From the NCBI GenBank assembly GCA_900543755.1, contig UQSP01000012.1:1-41989 (forward strand): 41,989 bases of DNA. The letters are read 5' to 3'. The notes beneath the pieces are model-generated. The model did no database searches, was not told where the DNA came from, and saw only the letters and a program-made list of their open reading frames with translations. How positions within the stretch are numbered: position 1 is the stretch's first letter; each line of letters opens with the position of its first letter. The DNA is from an uncultured Eubacteriales bacterium (GTDB taxonomy: Bacteria; Bacillota; Clostridia; Christensenellales; Pumilibacteraceae). This document shows positions 1 through 7,582 of the stretch, piece by piece. The position numbers and the translations under genes are program-made.

Positions 1-38
1 AGAGTTCGTCGGCAGCGTCAGATGTGTATAAGAGACAG
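1..38. other. Nextera (Tn5) sequencing adapter, non-genomic
   Basis: Bases 6-38 match the Illumina Nextera read-1 transposase adapter, ending with the 19-base Tn5 mosaic end AGATGTGTATAAGAGACAG at 20-38. The same sequence occurs in inverted orientation at the other end of the contig. This is library sequence, and genomic DNA starts at 39. Confidence 0.97.
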
Positions 39-523
39 TTATGATAGTAATATAATAATTTAGTTATGTTTGCCTCTAACTCAACACTATCACGATAATA
101 TATGTACCATTTTTTATTTGCATAATTCATTAACTTTTTGGTATATGCCTCATATGGTTTTTCTGCTGCTATTTTTTTATTACGGCAAATTCCTCCTATC
201 TTGTTAAAAACCGTAGTTACAGAGTTTGGCTCTGGTTCGCCGTCATTATCAAATCTTAAATATTGCGTAATTGCTATTGAAACACTTTCTAATATCAAAT
301 CCAATCCAAATTCGTCTAACCATTTTGAACACAAAATCCGACCTTTATCGCTGAATTTAAATTTGGTTATACTTAATTTCTCTTCAATTATTGCAATTTG
401 TTCGTCTTTTGTTTGAATGGGGGCAGATACAATTTGTTTCGCCCCACAAAAGTTACAAAAAAGAGAGTTAGCATCTATTTCTTTACCACAACTAATACAA
501 ATCTTTTTTTCTGAATTAGCCAT
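39..523 (-). CDS. Zinc-ribbon protein, 3' end missing (contig end)
   Basis: An open frame of 161 codons starts with ATG at 523 and runs off the genomic sequence at base 39; it has no stop of its own here. The N-terminus is a four-cysteine zinc ribbon (Cys9, Cys12, Cys23, Cys26, spaced CxxC-x10-CxxC), the treble/rubredoxin-like knuckle common at the front of small Firmicutes proteins of many functions. The remaining visible part (residues about 40-161) is lysine-rich and I do not recognise it. A GGGAAG ribosome site sits 8 bases before the ATG, and a promoter lies at 554-582. The gene is clearly more AT-rich than the rest of the window, which suggests recent acquisition together with the neighbouring Rep remnant. 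Function unknown. Confidence 0.7.
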
Positions 524-553
524 TTTGAATACTTCCCACTAAAAACTGGTTTA

Positions 554-582
554 AGTATAACATTTTTATCCAATAATGTCGA
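554..582 (-). promoter_or_regulatory. Sigma-A promoter for the zinc-ribbon gene
   Basis: On the minus strand TCGACA (582-577) and TATACT (559-554) are separated by 17 bases. Transcription would start near 547, about 24 bases before the ATG at 523. Confidence 0.5.
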
Positions 583-614
583 GAAGTTGTAACTGCAATT
601 TATAAAATTTAATA

Positions 615-1037
615 TTAGAAAGGCATTGTTCCGTCGTCTGCAATCTCTATGAGAGTAGGCGGCTTTTTTAGTTCTCCCGTGAATTTGTTTACGGGAATAT
701 CCTTGCTTTTGTCAAAGTCATATACCGCCGTTATCCGTCGGCAGAACGCCGCCCACGTTTTCGGCTCTGTTTGTTGTATATTCGTATATTGTTCTTTTAA
801 TGAGAGGTTAGAAACGATATACACGGTATCATAGCAAGCCACGCGGTTATAATGCCGCCCGCGTATGCGGATAGGCTGCCCGTCCAGATAGTCCAGTATC
901 TCCGAGATTTTGAACGAACTGCGGAACTCGTCTAAAAACAATATCTTTTCGCCGTTGTAGTCGTCTATCCAGCCGAACTCGTAATTCGTCGTTCGGTACA
1001 CGTCATCATAGCCGTGTTTTTGGAATACATAACTTGT
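615..1037 (-). pseudogene. 5'-truncated plasmid-type replication initiator (Rep) helicase remnant
   Basis: The frame open from 1037 to 615 encodes the C-terminal half of a superfamily-3-like helicase domain as found in Firmicutes plasmid Rep proteins (HUH nuclease plus RNA-helicase-like domain). Visible are KHGYDDVYR, the Walker B segment ILFLDEFRSS, a YLDGQPIRIRGRHYNRVACY segment, the sensor-like VYIVSNLSL and an arginine-finger-like FCRRI. The nuclease domain and the Walker A lysine should precede this, but two in-frame stop codons (TAA TAA, 1043-1038) come directly before the conserved part, and no nuclease coding lies further upstream. A GTG at 1001 is the first start-like codon, but it falls inside conserved sequence. 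It is a dead fragment of a plasmid or integrated element. Family assignment rests on remembered motifs. Confidence 0.65.
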
Positions 1038-1092
1038 TTATTATTCCTCTCTTTAGCTCGCTTTTTTATGGTTATATCGCCTTAATTCGCAA

Positions 1093-1142
1093 TAAAAAAA
1101 GGAAAAGGGATTCTTGACGAAAGAAATCTCTTTTCCTTTTAA
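1093..1142 (-). terminator. Intrinsic terminator after ddh
   Basis: A 16-base stem with one wobble (arms about 1097-1112 and 1125-1140) is followed on the minus strand by a run of seven T. It lies 15 bases after the ddh stop. Confidence 0.85.
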
Positions 1143-1157
1143 ATAACTGTTATTTTT

Positions 1158-2138
1158 TCAGAGGAGCTGTTTTCTCTGTTCCTCTTCCGACAGCGGGGAA
1201 AGATATTTGGGTGCAATATCGAACACGGTTACCGCGCCTTTTCTGCCTTCCTTTGCCAAACGGTAAACCGCCCGCGCATAAGCGACCAGGACGGAGGAGG
1301 TAAACTCCGGATTGCTGTCTAACTTTAACGAAAACTCCATCAGGAACTTATTGTCCGTCGCCGACTTTCCCGAACGGAGAACGAAGCCGCCGTGCGGAAT
1401 GCCGCTATGGTTCTTTTGCAGTTCCTCTTCGGAGATAAAATGCACCGTCGTATCGTAATCGGCAAAATAGTCGGGCATTTCCTTAATTTCTTTTTCGATA
1501 CGGTCAAGGTCAGCTCCCTCTTCCGCCACCACGTAACAAACGCGGGTGTGCTTTTCGCGCGTGGTGAGCCGGGGATTTTCGCCGCGGCGCACCTTTTCAA
1601 GCGCGCTTTCTATGGGAACCGTATACTGTCTTGCGTCCTTTACGCCTTTTACGCGGCGGACTGCGTCGCTGTGTCCCTGACTTACACCCTTACCCCAAAA
1701 CGTATAAGTGCTTCCGTCCCGAAGTGACGAATCGAAATAAATGCGCATAAGCGAAAAAAGCCCCGGGTCCCAGCCGATACTCATTGCCCCGACATGACCG
1801 TATTCTTTTGCCGCCGCATCCAGCGCATCGAAATAGCCCGGGATTTTTGCGTGCGTATCGAAACTGTCTACCGTATTGAACATTCTGACAGTCTGAATAG
1901 ATTGCTGCGGTAAATCCGTAGCGCTTCCGCCGCATAAAATCATCACATCGATTTTATCCGCGTATTTAATCAAATTATCCGTTTTTTCCACCGTCACAGG
2001 CAAAACCGTCCTTACGTCCGACGGATTGCGACGCGTGAATACCGCCACTACTTCCGTGTCGGGATTCTGCGAAGCCGCATACTGCACTCCCCGACCGAGA
2101 TTACCGTAGCCTAAAATGCCTAACCTTATTTTCTGCAT
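1158..2138 (-). CDS. ddh: meso-Diaminopimelate D-dehydrogenase
   Basis: This enzyme (EC 1.4.1.16) makes meso-2,6-diaminopimelate from tetrahydrodipicolinate, ammonia and NADPH in one step, bypassing the succinylase/acetylase branches. It feeds lysine synthesis and peptidoglycan in the cytosol. At 326 residues it has the normal family length. The N-terminal Rossmann fold shows GYGNLGRG (residues 10-17) and TRRNP after strand 2, consistent with NADPH. The family's central block is present (GAMSIGWDPGLFSLMR, then FWGKGVSQGHSDAVRR), followed by the C-terminal substrate part with NHSGIPHGGFVLRSG. The ATG follows an AGGAG site. The gene is monocistronic, with its own promoter (2175-2203) and terminator. 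Presence of Ddh implies a meso-DAP type wall. Assignment is secure. Confidence 0.97.
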   Translation of the reverse strand: MQKIRLGILGYGNLGRGVQYAASQNPDTEVVAVFTRRNPSDVRTVLPVTVEKTDNLIKYADKIDVMILCGGSATDLPQQSIQTVRMFNTVDSFDTHAKIPGYFDALDAAAKEYGHVGAMSIGWDPGLFSLMRIYFDSSLRDGSTYTFWGKGVSQGHSDAVRRVKGVKDARQYTVPIESALEKVRRGENPRLTTREKHTRVCYVVAEEGADLDRIEKEIKEMPDYFADYDTTVHFISEEELQKNHSGIPHGGFVLRSGKSATDNKFLMEFSLKLDSNPEFTSSVLVAYARAVYRLAKEGRKGAVTVFDIAPKYLSPLSEEEQRKQLL

Positions 2139-2174
2139 AAGTTTGCACTCCTGTTGCTGAATTTTCCAAGGAAA

Positions 2175-2203
2175 AGTTTACCTCGTAACGCTGAAAATGT
2201 CAA
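2175..2203 (-). promoter_or_regulatory. Promoter of ddh
   Basis: TTGACA (2203-2198), a 17-base spacer and TAAACT (2180-2175) on the minus strand. The start would fall near 2168, 30 bases before the ddh ATG, overlapping a small TTTTCC/GGAAAA inverted repeat. Confidence 0.65.
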
Positions 2204-2525
2204 GCAGTTCCTTCAAAAGGCATTGCAGACAAAACGGTAAATATGGTCAAAGCAGGCGCTTTTAGCAGGCAAGGCTTATAGTTGTTTTAAGTTCGTTAAA
2301 TTTCCCGCAAATGGAATCGGTCCGAAAAATCTGAGGGGTTTTTATATTGCCGGCACAACTCATAACAATTTCCTCCCCCCCCCGTTAAAAAACGCTTAAT
2401 CGCAAACGGCAAAACTTAAGCTAATTTACAAACGAAAGCTGCTGAAAGCTAAATCTAAAAAACAGTCGTTTAACAACAACTTTGACAAAAAAATACAAAT
2501 AAAAGAAAATTATTATAGTAAAAAA
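2204..2525. other. Intergenic region with a nine-C homopolymer
   Basis: No gene was found between the divergent ddh and lipoprotein promoters. The only distinctive element is a run of nine C at 2375-2383. It is not inside a reading frame I can support and is too far (about 140 bases) from the -35 box of the next gene to be an obvious spacing switch. Confidence 0.5.
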
Positions 2526-2552
2526 TTGACAAATTCGAAGTCTGCATATAGA
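2526..2552 (+). promoter_or_regulatory. Probable promoter of the GLUG lipoprotein
   Basis: A perfect TTGACA at 2526-2531 is followed by TATAGA at 2547-2552 (15-base spacer, shorter than ideal). A TATATAA at 2554-2560 is an alternative -10 with too long a spacer. An AAAGGAG ribosome site lies 7 bases before the ATG at 2585. Confidence 0.5.
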
Positions 2553-2584
2553 CTATATAAGTCAAAACAAAAAGGAGAATACAT

Positions 2585-3817
2585 ATGAAAAAGTTTTTAA
2601 CGTTTTTATTTGCCGTAATGCTGGTATTGACGTGTTGTGCGCTTATCGGTTGCAACGAAGAAGAAGACAGCACCCAAACAAGCACGGAACCCGAAAAAAC
2701 GGCTGTGTCGCTTGAGCTGTCGGGCAGCCTTACCGAAGACGGAAACGTACTTAAAGATTCCGCTTTCCCCGATGACATCACGCTGAAAATAGTATATTCA
2801 GACAACACCAAAGGCGAAGAAGTAGCCGTTACTGCCGAAATGGTAAGCGGATTCGATACTTCGACCGAAGGAAGAAAAACCGCAACCGTAAGTTATGAAG
2901 AGCTTGAGGCCGACATACCTTACAGAGTTTACAGCAATGAAATGCAACTTAACTTTTACTTAGGAGCAGGAACGGAAGTCAGTCCTTATGAGATAACCAC
3001 GGCCGAAGAGCTGCAAAACGTTTCCCTGTCCCTCTCCTCTTATTTCGTGCTTAACAACGACATTGACCTTACCGATAAGGAATGGGAGCCTATAGGCAAC
3101 AACATTGACGAAAACTCCGCTTTTTCGGGAAACTTTGACGGAAAAGGACATAAAATTTCTAACCTTACGGTTACTGAAATCAAAGTATCCACCTGGGAAA
3201 GCTATAAGAACACTTACAACTACGCAGGATTGTTCGGCGTGGTTACGGGACAGGTCAAAGACCTGAAGCTTGAAGATTGCACGGTACTCGTCACCGACGA
3301 AGAAAACAAAAGACGCGGCGACGTTTACGCGGGTGTGCTTGCGGGCGCAAACTTCGGCACCATCACTAACGTAACCGTTTCCGATTCGACGGTAAACGTA
3401 AAAGCATGGCTGATTGCTTCCACGGGAGGACTTGTGGGGTCTAACGTCGGCACCGTTACCGCGTGTGCCGCAGACGGAGCAACCGTAACTGCCGTTTCCG
3501 ACGGCTGGACCGCAAACGCAGGCGGCCTTATAGGCGCAAGCGGCGACAGACTTTACTGGAACGTTACCGCAACCGTCAGCGGCAGCAAAGCCGAAAACTG
3601 CACGGTTTTGGCAAAAGTCAACGACGCAACCACTAAAGATGAAATAGACTATCCCTCCTCTTCGACTTATTTCGGACGCGCGTACAGCGGCGGACTTGGC
3701 GGATTGAAAGTTGTGACGACGCTCAGCGAAAACAGTGTAAGCAACAATACTTATACCGCTGAAAGCTACGCTACGGGGGATTACATTTTATTCACCGGCG
3801 AACAATGGGGTTATTAA
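2585..3817 (+). CDS. Surface lipoprotein with Ig-like and GLUG-repeat domains
   Basis: A 410-residue secreted lipoprotein. Residues 1-23 are a signal peptide with lipobox LIGC, lipidated at Cys23. A Ser/Thr/Glu-rich linker follows, then a region around residues 38-120 resembling a bacterial Ig-like (Big) fold. From about residue 128 the sequence becomes a parallel beta-type repeat: a segment with INNDIDL-like and FSGNFDGKGHKISNL motifs, then several AGLFG, AGVLAG, GGLVGSNVGTVT and GGLIGAS units, which are GLUG-type repeats found in surface adhesins. No sortase motif, catalytic site or transmembrane tail is visible, so attachment is by the lipid only. A likely role is adhesion or ligand binding outside the membrane; the ligand cannot be read from sequence. 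It is alone on the plus strand between its own promoter and a bidirectional terminator. Confidence 0.88.
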   Translation: MKKFLTFLFAVMLVLTCCALIGCNEEEDSTQTSTEPEKTAVSLELSGSLTEDGNVLKDSAFPDDITLKIVYSDNTKGEEVAVTAEMVSGFDTSTEGRKTATVSYEELEADIPYRVYSNEMQLNFYLGAGTEVSPYEITTAEELQNVSLSLSSYFVLNNDIDLTDKEWEPIGNNIDENSAFSGNFDGKGHKISNLTVTEIKVSTWESYKNTYNYAGLFGVVTGQVKDLKLEDCTVLVTDEENKRRGDVYAGVLAGANFGTITNVTVSDSTVNVKAWLIASTGGLVGSNVGTVTACAADGATVTAVSDGWTANAGGLIGASGDRLYWNVTATVSGSKAENCTVLAKVNDATTKDEIDYPSSSTYFGRAYSGGLGGLKVVTTLSENSVSNNTYTAESYATGDYILFTGEQWGY

Positions 3818-3860
3818 AAACAGGCCGTTTTTTAAGGCTTAAAAAAACTTAATCAAATAA

Positions 3861-3897
3861 AAAATCTCCCTTGGGGCAATAACTTCAAGGGAGATTT
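3861..3897. terminator. Bidirectional terminator between convergent genes
   Basis: Perfect 12-base arms (3862-3873 and 3886-3897) form a hairpin. A T-rich tail follows on each strand, stronger on the minus side. It separates the plus-strand lipoprotein gene from the end of the minus-strand MATE/kinase operon. Confidence 0.85.
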
Positions 3898-3943
3898 AAT
3901 TTTAAATTCGCTGAGGATTAAAAAAAGCGAACAAACATTGACG

Positions 3944-4520
3944 TCAATATAAATTTTTAATTATTTCCGCGCATTTGTCGATGCCCGGGGTTCCGCTGTT
4001 AAGGGTAATGTCGTAATTTTTGGACTGTCCCCCACTTCATATTGGTATAAAAGCGGTGATAAGCGGCGCGGCGCTTATCCTTTTCTTTAAGGCGTTGTTC
4101 GGTAGGGATATCGGTTTCGCCATAGACTTTGATAATCCTGTTCATACGAAAATCCTTATCCGCATGAATAAAAACTCTTAAGCAATCCGCCTTATCGCGC
4201 AGGATATAGTCCGCGCACCTGCCCACGATAACGCACGGTTCTTTTTCCGCAAGCTGAAGTATTATTTTGCACTGAGCTTTCCAGATAAGGTCCGCGTTTG
4301 CATCGCCGAACGCACGGCTGGAAAAAATCGAGAGGAATCCGCCCGAATCGTATTCGCCCGCGTCTTTGACGTAATGCTCGTCAAAGCCTCTTTCCGATGC
4401 GATTTTCTGAATGATTTCGTTGTCGTAACAGGGAATTCCGAGTTCTTTTGCGACCTGTTTTCCTATCGTTCGGCCGCCGCTGCCGAATTCGCGGCTGACG
4501 GTGATAATTCTGTTTTTCAT
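3944..4520 (-). CDS. Cytidylate-kinase-like protein with an apparent frameshift
   Basis: The product begins with a P-loop nucleotide-kinase fold (REFGSGGRTIGKQVA, residues 10-24) and continues with the pattern of the cytidylate kinase-like family of Clostridia: CYDNEII, CVIVGRCADYIL, FIHAD and an EKDKRRAAYHRFYT lid segment. Read literally, the frame stops at 3999 after 173 residues, just as it leaves the family pattern. Removing one base from the five-T run at 4017-4021 (five A on the coding strand) restores a tail reading NYDITLNSGTPGIDKCAEII, the normal ending, with a stop at 3944. The gene is therefore either disrupted by a one-base insertion or affected by a sequencing error. Its ATG overlaps the MATE stop (ATGA, 4517-4520), so it is translationally coupled. 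Likely role: a NMP-kinase-like enzyme, substrate unproven. Confidence 0.85.
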
Positions 4521-5950
4521 AAATTGTTTTCTCCTTCCGATAAAATTTCCGCTGTTTCGTCTTTATGGTTGTGCTGTTTATGCTTGATTATGCCTTTCTT
4601 TTTAAGCGTGTGGATTTCCCACCAAATCAAAGCCAAAGCAAGAATAAACGCCAGACTGTCGGCAACGGGTCCCGACCACAGAATACCTTCGACGCCCAAA
4701 TACAAAGGAAGTATAAACACTGCCGGCAAAAGGAAAACTATTTGCCTGCAAAGCGTAATGACTGCGGATTTAACGGGCTTACCTTCCGCTTGCAGATAAA
4801 TGGCCGCGACCGTCCGGAAACCGTTAAGCAGGCAGAGCATCAGAAATATACGGAAACATTTGACTGCAAATTCATTATATAACCCCTCTTTCGAGCCGAA
4901 CAGAATAACGACGGACATGGGCGCGAACTGGAATATAAAGAAGAAAATAAAAGCAATGATTTCAGCGGCGGCAATGGCTATGATAAAAGCCTTACGGACT
5001 CTTATAAAGTTTTTGCTTCCGTAATTATAGCCTATAACGGGTTGCGCGCCTACCGCAATGCCCACAAGAATGGAAAGCATAATCTGATTTACTTTCATTA
5101 CGATGCCCATGGCGGACCGGCAAATATCCTCGCCGTAAACGGAAAGCGCGCCGTATTTTTTAATCAGATTGCTGAAAATAATCATGACTATGGAAATCGC
5201 AAACTGAGTTATAAAACTGCTGACGCCAAGACTGAGTATGTTTCCGCAAGTCTTTCCGCTTAACTTAAGCGAATCGGCGCTGACGCTTAAGGTTTTGGAT
5301 TTTCTCTTATACAATACCGATACGATAAAAGACGCAACCTGCCCCATTACGGTTGCGATTGCCGCACCGCTGACGCCCATTTTAAAAACAAAAATGAATA
5401 TGGGGTCGAACACTGTGTTGATAATCGCGCCCAACAGCATCGAAAACATCGCGTATTTCGGGCTTCCGTCCACACGTATCATGGCGTTTACCGCCGTGGA
5501 AATCATTGTAAACGGCAGTCCTATCGCGATTATCCAGCCGTAATCGAACGCATACTCGTAATTGGCCTCGGTCGCGCCGAATAACTTAAGTACAGGTTCA
5601 ATCAGTACCGGAAAAATCACCATTATGGCAACGCCCGCAACGGTTACCATAACCAGCGAATTGCCTACGCCCTTTTTTACGCTTTCCTTATCCCCTTCGC
5701 CCAGCTTTAAGCCTAAAAACGCCGTGCCGCCGTCGCCCACAAGCACGGCTAAAGCAAGCGCTATAATAGTTATCGGGAATACTACGCTTGTGGCGCCGTT
5801 GCCCGGATACCCGACGCCCCGGCCTATGAATATCCGGTCGACAATGTTGTATAAAGCGTTTACGACCAGCGCTATCACGCAAGGGATTGCGAATTTAACA
5901 ATAAGCTTGCCTACCGGCTCGGTGGCGAATATACTCTTTTTTTCCGACAA
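4517..5950 (-). CDS. MATE family multidrug/Na+(H+) antiporter
   Basis: A 477-residue inner-membrane protein with about twelve hydrophobic helices. It opens with the typical EPVGKLIVKFAIPCVIALV and NALYNIVDRIFIG segment of MATE transporters, and a second homologous half begins near ILSLGVSSFITQ. MATE proteins export cationic drugs or metabolites against Na+ or H+; the substrate here is not visible. The charged tail ends in a KHKQHNHKDE stretch. The start is a TTG at 5950 preceded by GGAAGAG; a better AAAGGAG lies further up, but no ATG or GTG follows it in frame. The gene sits downstream of a MarR regulator with a matching palindromic operator in between, so it is probably the regulated efflux pump. 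The next gene overlaps its stop codon. Confidence 0.93.
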   Translation of the reverse strand: MSEKKSIFATEPVGKLIVKFAIPCVIALVVNALYNIVDRIFIGRGVGYPGNGATSVVFPITIIALALAVLVGDGGTAFLGLKLGEGDKESVKKGVGNSLVMVTVAGVAIMVIFPVLIEPVLKLFGATEANYEYAFDYGWIIAIGLPFTMISTAVNAMIRVDGSPKYAMFSMLLGAIINTVFDPIFIFVFKMGVSGAAIATVMGQVASFIVSVLYKRKSKTLSVSADSLKLSGKTCGNILSLGVSSFITQFAISIVMIIFSNLIKKYGALSVYGEDICRSAMGIVMKVNQIMLSILVGIAVGAQPVIGYNYGSKNFIRVRKAFIIAIAAAEIIAFIFFFIFQFAPMSVVILFGSKEGLYNEFAVKCFRIFLMLCLLNGFRTVAAIYLQAEGKPVKSAVITLCRQIVFLLPAVFILPLYLGVEGILWSGPVADSLAFILALALIWWEIHTLKKKGIIKHKQHNHKDETAEILSEGENNL

Positions 5951-5982
5951 ATTCTCTTCCGTCTTTTTTAAGTCTCCTTTTT

Positions 5983-5999
5983 AGGTAACATGTTACTTA
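5983..5999. promoter_or_regulatory. MarR-type palindromic operator upstream of the MATE gene
   Basis: GTAACATGTTAC (5985-5996) is a perfect 12-base palindrome 34 bases upstream of the MATE start. Its half-sites match those of the element in front of marR itself (AAGTAA and TTACTT). A hairpin with GGCAATG/CATTGCC arms lies just upstream (about 6013-6049). No convincing -35/-10 pair was seen here, so repression of a read-through transcript or of a weak promoter is possible. Confidence 0.6.
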
Positions 6000-6063
6000 T
6001 TTGCAGCGAAAAGCAGGCAATGAGCCGCTTGCCGCGACGCATTGCCCACCAAAAAATAATTTT

Positions 6064-6519
6064 TTAACCTTTATAAAACAAATCGGAATCTATATTCCCC
6101 AGGATTTTTTTAATAAGAGTCAGCAACGTTTCCTTTTCTTCGTCTGAAAAATCGCAACAGATTTCAGAAAGAACTTCCTCATCCTGCGCAAGTATTGTCT
6201 TATGTATTCCGCTTGATTTTTCCGTACTGACGATTTTTTTATATCTTTTGTCGGTGCTGCTTTGAACGCAATTGATAAAACCTTTCTTCTCGAGTTTCTG
6301 AATAAGTTTTGTCATTGCCGGGTGCGTAACGTGCTCGATTTTCTCAAGGTCGTTCTGATGAATTTCAGTGACTCCTGCAGCTTCAAGCCGACTTACCGAG
6401 CCCAATACGCGCAACTGAACGCTTGTCAATCCCATTTTGGCGGCTTTTTCGTCCATTTTTTTGCGAAAAGCCCTGTTTATGATTGCAATTTTTAATCCGA
6501 AAGGCATTGAGGACGCCAT
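6064..6519 (-). CDS. MarR family transcriptional repressor
   Basis: A 151-residue winged-helix protein with the MarR layout: N-terminal dimerisation helix, LTSVQLRVLGSV, recognition helix region with ITHPAMTKL-type sequence (here VTHPAMTKLIQKLEKKGFI), a wing with STDKRYKKI, and C-terminal dimerisation helices ending at FSDEEKETLLTLIKKIL. Such proteins bind inverted repeats as dimers and release DNA when a small ligand (often a pump substrate) binds. The gene is first in a MarR-MATE-kinase operon. A site with the same half-sequence lies on its own promoter and another precedes the MATE gene, which supports autoregulation and control of the pump. Start: ATG at 6519 after CGGAGGAAAGC. Confidence 0.93.
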   Translation of the reverse strand: MASSMPFGLKIAIINRAFRKKMDEKAAKMGLTSVQLRVLGSVSRLEAAGVTEIHQNDLEKIEHVTHPAMTKLIQKLEKKGFINCVQSSTDKRYKKIVSTEKSSGIHKTILAQDEEVLSEICCDFSDEEKETLLTLIKKILGNIDSDLFYKG

Positions 6520-6538
6520 CTGCTTTCCTCCGAAAAAT

Positions 6539-6583
6539 AAGTAACCTATTACTTATTATAATTATTTTAAAAGCTTTTGTCAG
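6539..6583 (-). promoter_or_regulatory. marR promoter with overlapping operator
   Basis: CTGACA (6583-6578), a 17-base spacer and a perfect TATAAT (6560-6555) precede an imperfect palindrome AAGTAACCTATTACTT (6539-6554). The palindrome covers the expected transcription start. A bound repressor there would block initiation. Confidence 0.75.
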
Positions 6584-6751
6584 GGTGCAAACGGCAATAA
6601 GAAATTAAAACGTAAATTTTATTATAATTCGGCGGCTATTAAATTAACGGAGAAATTTACTGAACTGCAGAAATTTCAACGCAACCGTGTGTATGGGAAC
6701 AGGGCAAAAATCAGCGCAAATAATTTTTTTTGAGCGAAACAGAATGTACCC

Positions 6752-7357
6752 CTATCCCCCTAACGTGACGTCCTGACGGCTGTACCAGGCAAGCGCCTCG
6801 TCAAGATGCTCCTCGCGAAAATCCGGCCAGAAAGGTTTAAGGACGCAAATATCCGAATACACGGTCTGCATCGGCAAAAAGCCTGAAAGACGGCACATAC
6901 CGCCGAAGCGGATAACGAGGTCGATTCGGGGAATGTCGCGCGATAACAGTCCGCTTCTGATGTCCCATTCCCAGCCGTAGTTGACCAAAAAATTAACTCT
7001 TGTAGTTTTTTCGCCTGTTTTTTCCCGTCTTTTAGTAAAAGGCAACAATGCCTTGGGAAAGCAGGCCGAATCGGTATTGCCCACGACAAAAAGGGCAACG
7101 TCTTCTTTGGCGATTAATTGCACGGCGTCGCAACACGCCTTGGTAAACGCCTCCACCTGTTCTTTGGGTCGTTTACAGTTGTCCACGGTAAAACCGTAAT
7201 AAGTAATTTCCTTAATGCCGCGAGAGGAGGCGGCGCGCAAAAACCTGAGCCCGCAGTCCAGCCCGTAAGAATATCCGTCTTCTTTATTGAACCCGTGTTC
7301 TTTTGCCCAACGTCTGTTGCCGTCGGGAATAACGCCTATATGCTTTGGCAAACGCAA
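6752..7357 (-). CDS. Short cis-prenyltransferase, undecaprenyl diphosphate synthase family
   Basis: The protein has the Z-prenyltransferase motifs: HIGVIPDGNRRWA (residues 6-18, with the catalytic Asp), a FTVDNCKRP equivalent of the FSxENWxRP motif, and DLVIRFGGMCRLSGFLPMQ with the two diphosphate-binding arginines, ending in WPDF. These enzymes add isopentenyl diphosphate units to make C55 or shorter lipid carriers for wall synthesis. At 201 residues it is about 40 shorter than typical UppS, and the loss lies in the middle. Trp of the ENW motif is Cys, and the usual Glu in AELYF is Asp in YSDIC. It may therefore be a paralogue making another chain length rather than the housekeeping enzyme. 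TTG start after AAAGGCGG; it shares no operon with neighbours. Confidence 0.85.
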   Translation of the reverse strand: MRLPKHIGVIPDGNRRWAKEHGFNKEDGYSYGLDCGLRFLRAASSRGIKEITYYGFTVDNCKRPKEQVEAFTKACCDAVQLIAKEDVALFVVGNTDSACFPKALLPFTKRREKTGEKTTRVNFLVNYGWEWDIRSGLLSRDIPRIDLVIRFGGMCRLSGFLPMQTVYSDICVLKPFWPDFREEHLDEALAWYSRQDVTLGG

Positions 7358-7508
7358 ATTTAAGTACCGCCTTTTGTTTTTGTGCTTGACTTATAAAAAA
7401 CGCTTCTATATGATTATCGGTAACAAACGGATTTTTATACTTGAAAATTTAACACTGAAAAACGGGTTGCCGCGATTGAGGTTTGAAAAATAAGGTAAGA
7501 GAAACAGT

Positions 7509-7549
7509 GAAAAAAAATCGGTTTTCCTTAGTGCTGCGGAAAACCGATT
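7509..7549 (-). terminator. Terminator after the CLC gene
   Basis: Perfect 12-base arms (7516-7527 and 7538-7549) are followed on the minus strand by eight T. It lies 34 bases past the CLC stop. On the plus strand the tail is also T-rich after a short gap, so it may act both ways. Confidence 0.85.
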
Positions 7550-7582
7550 AAGCGTTTTTTATTTGTCACAAAACCCGATGCG

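Noticed and set aside
138..416. Plus-strand 92-codon frame
   Set aside because: It is antisense to the zinc-ribbon gene, which has a promoter, ribosome site and cysteine motif on the minus strand.
2375..2383. Run of nine C as a phase-variation tract
   Set aside because: It is not within a reading frame or between promoter boxes, so no switching mechanism follows from its position.
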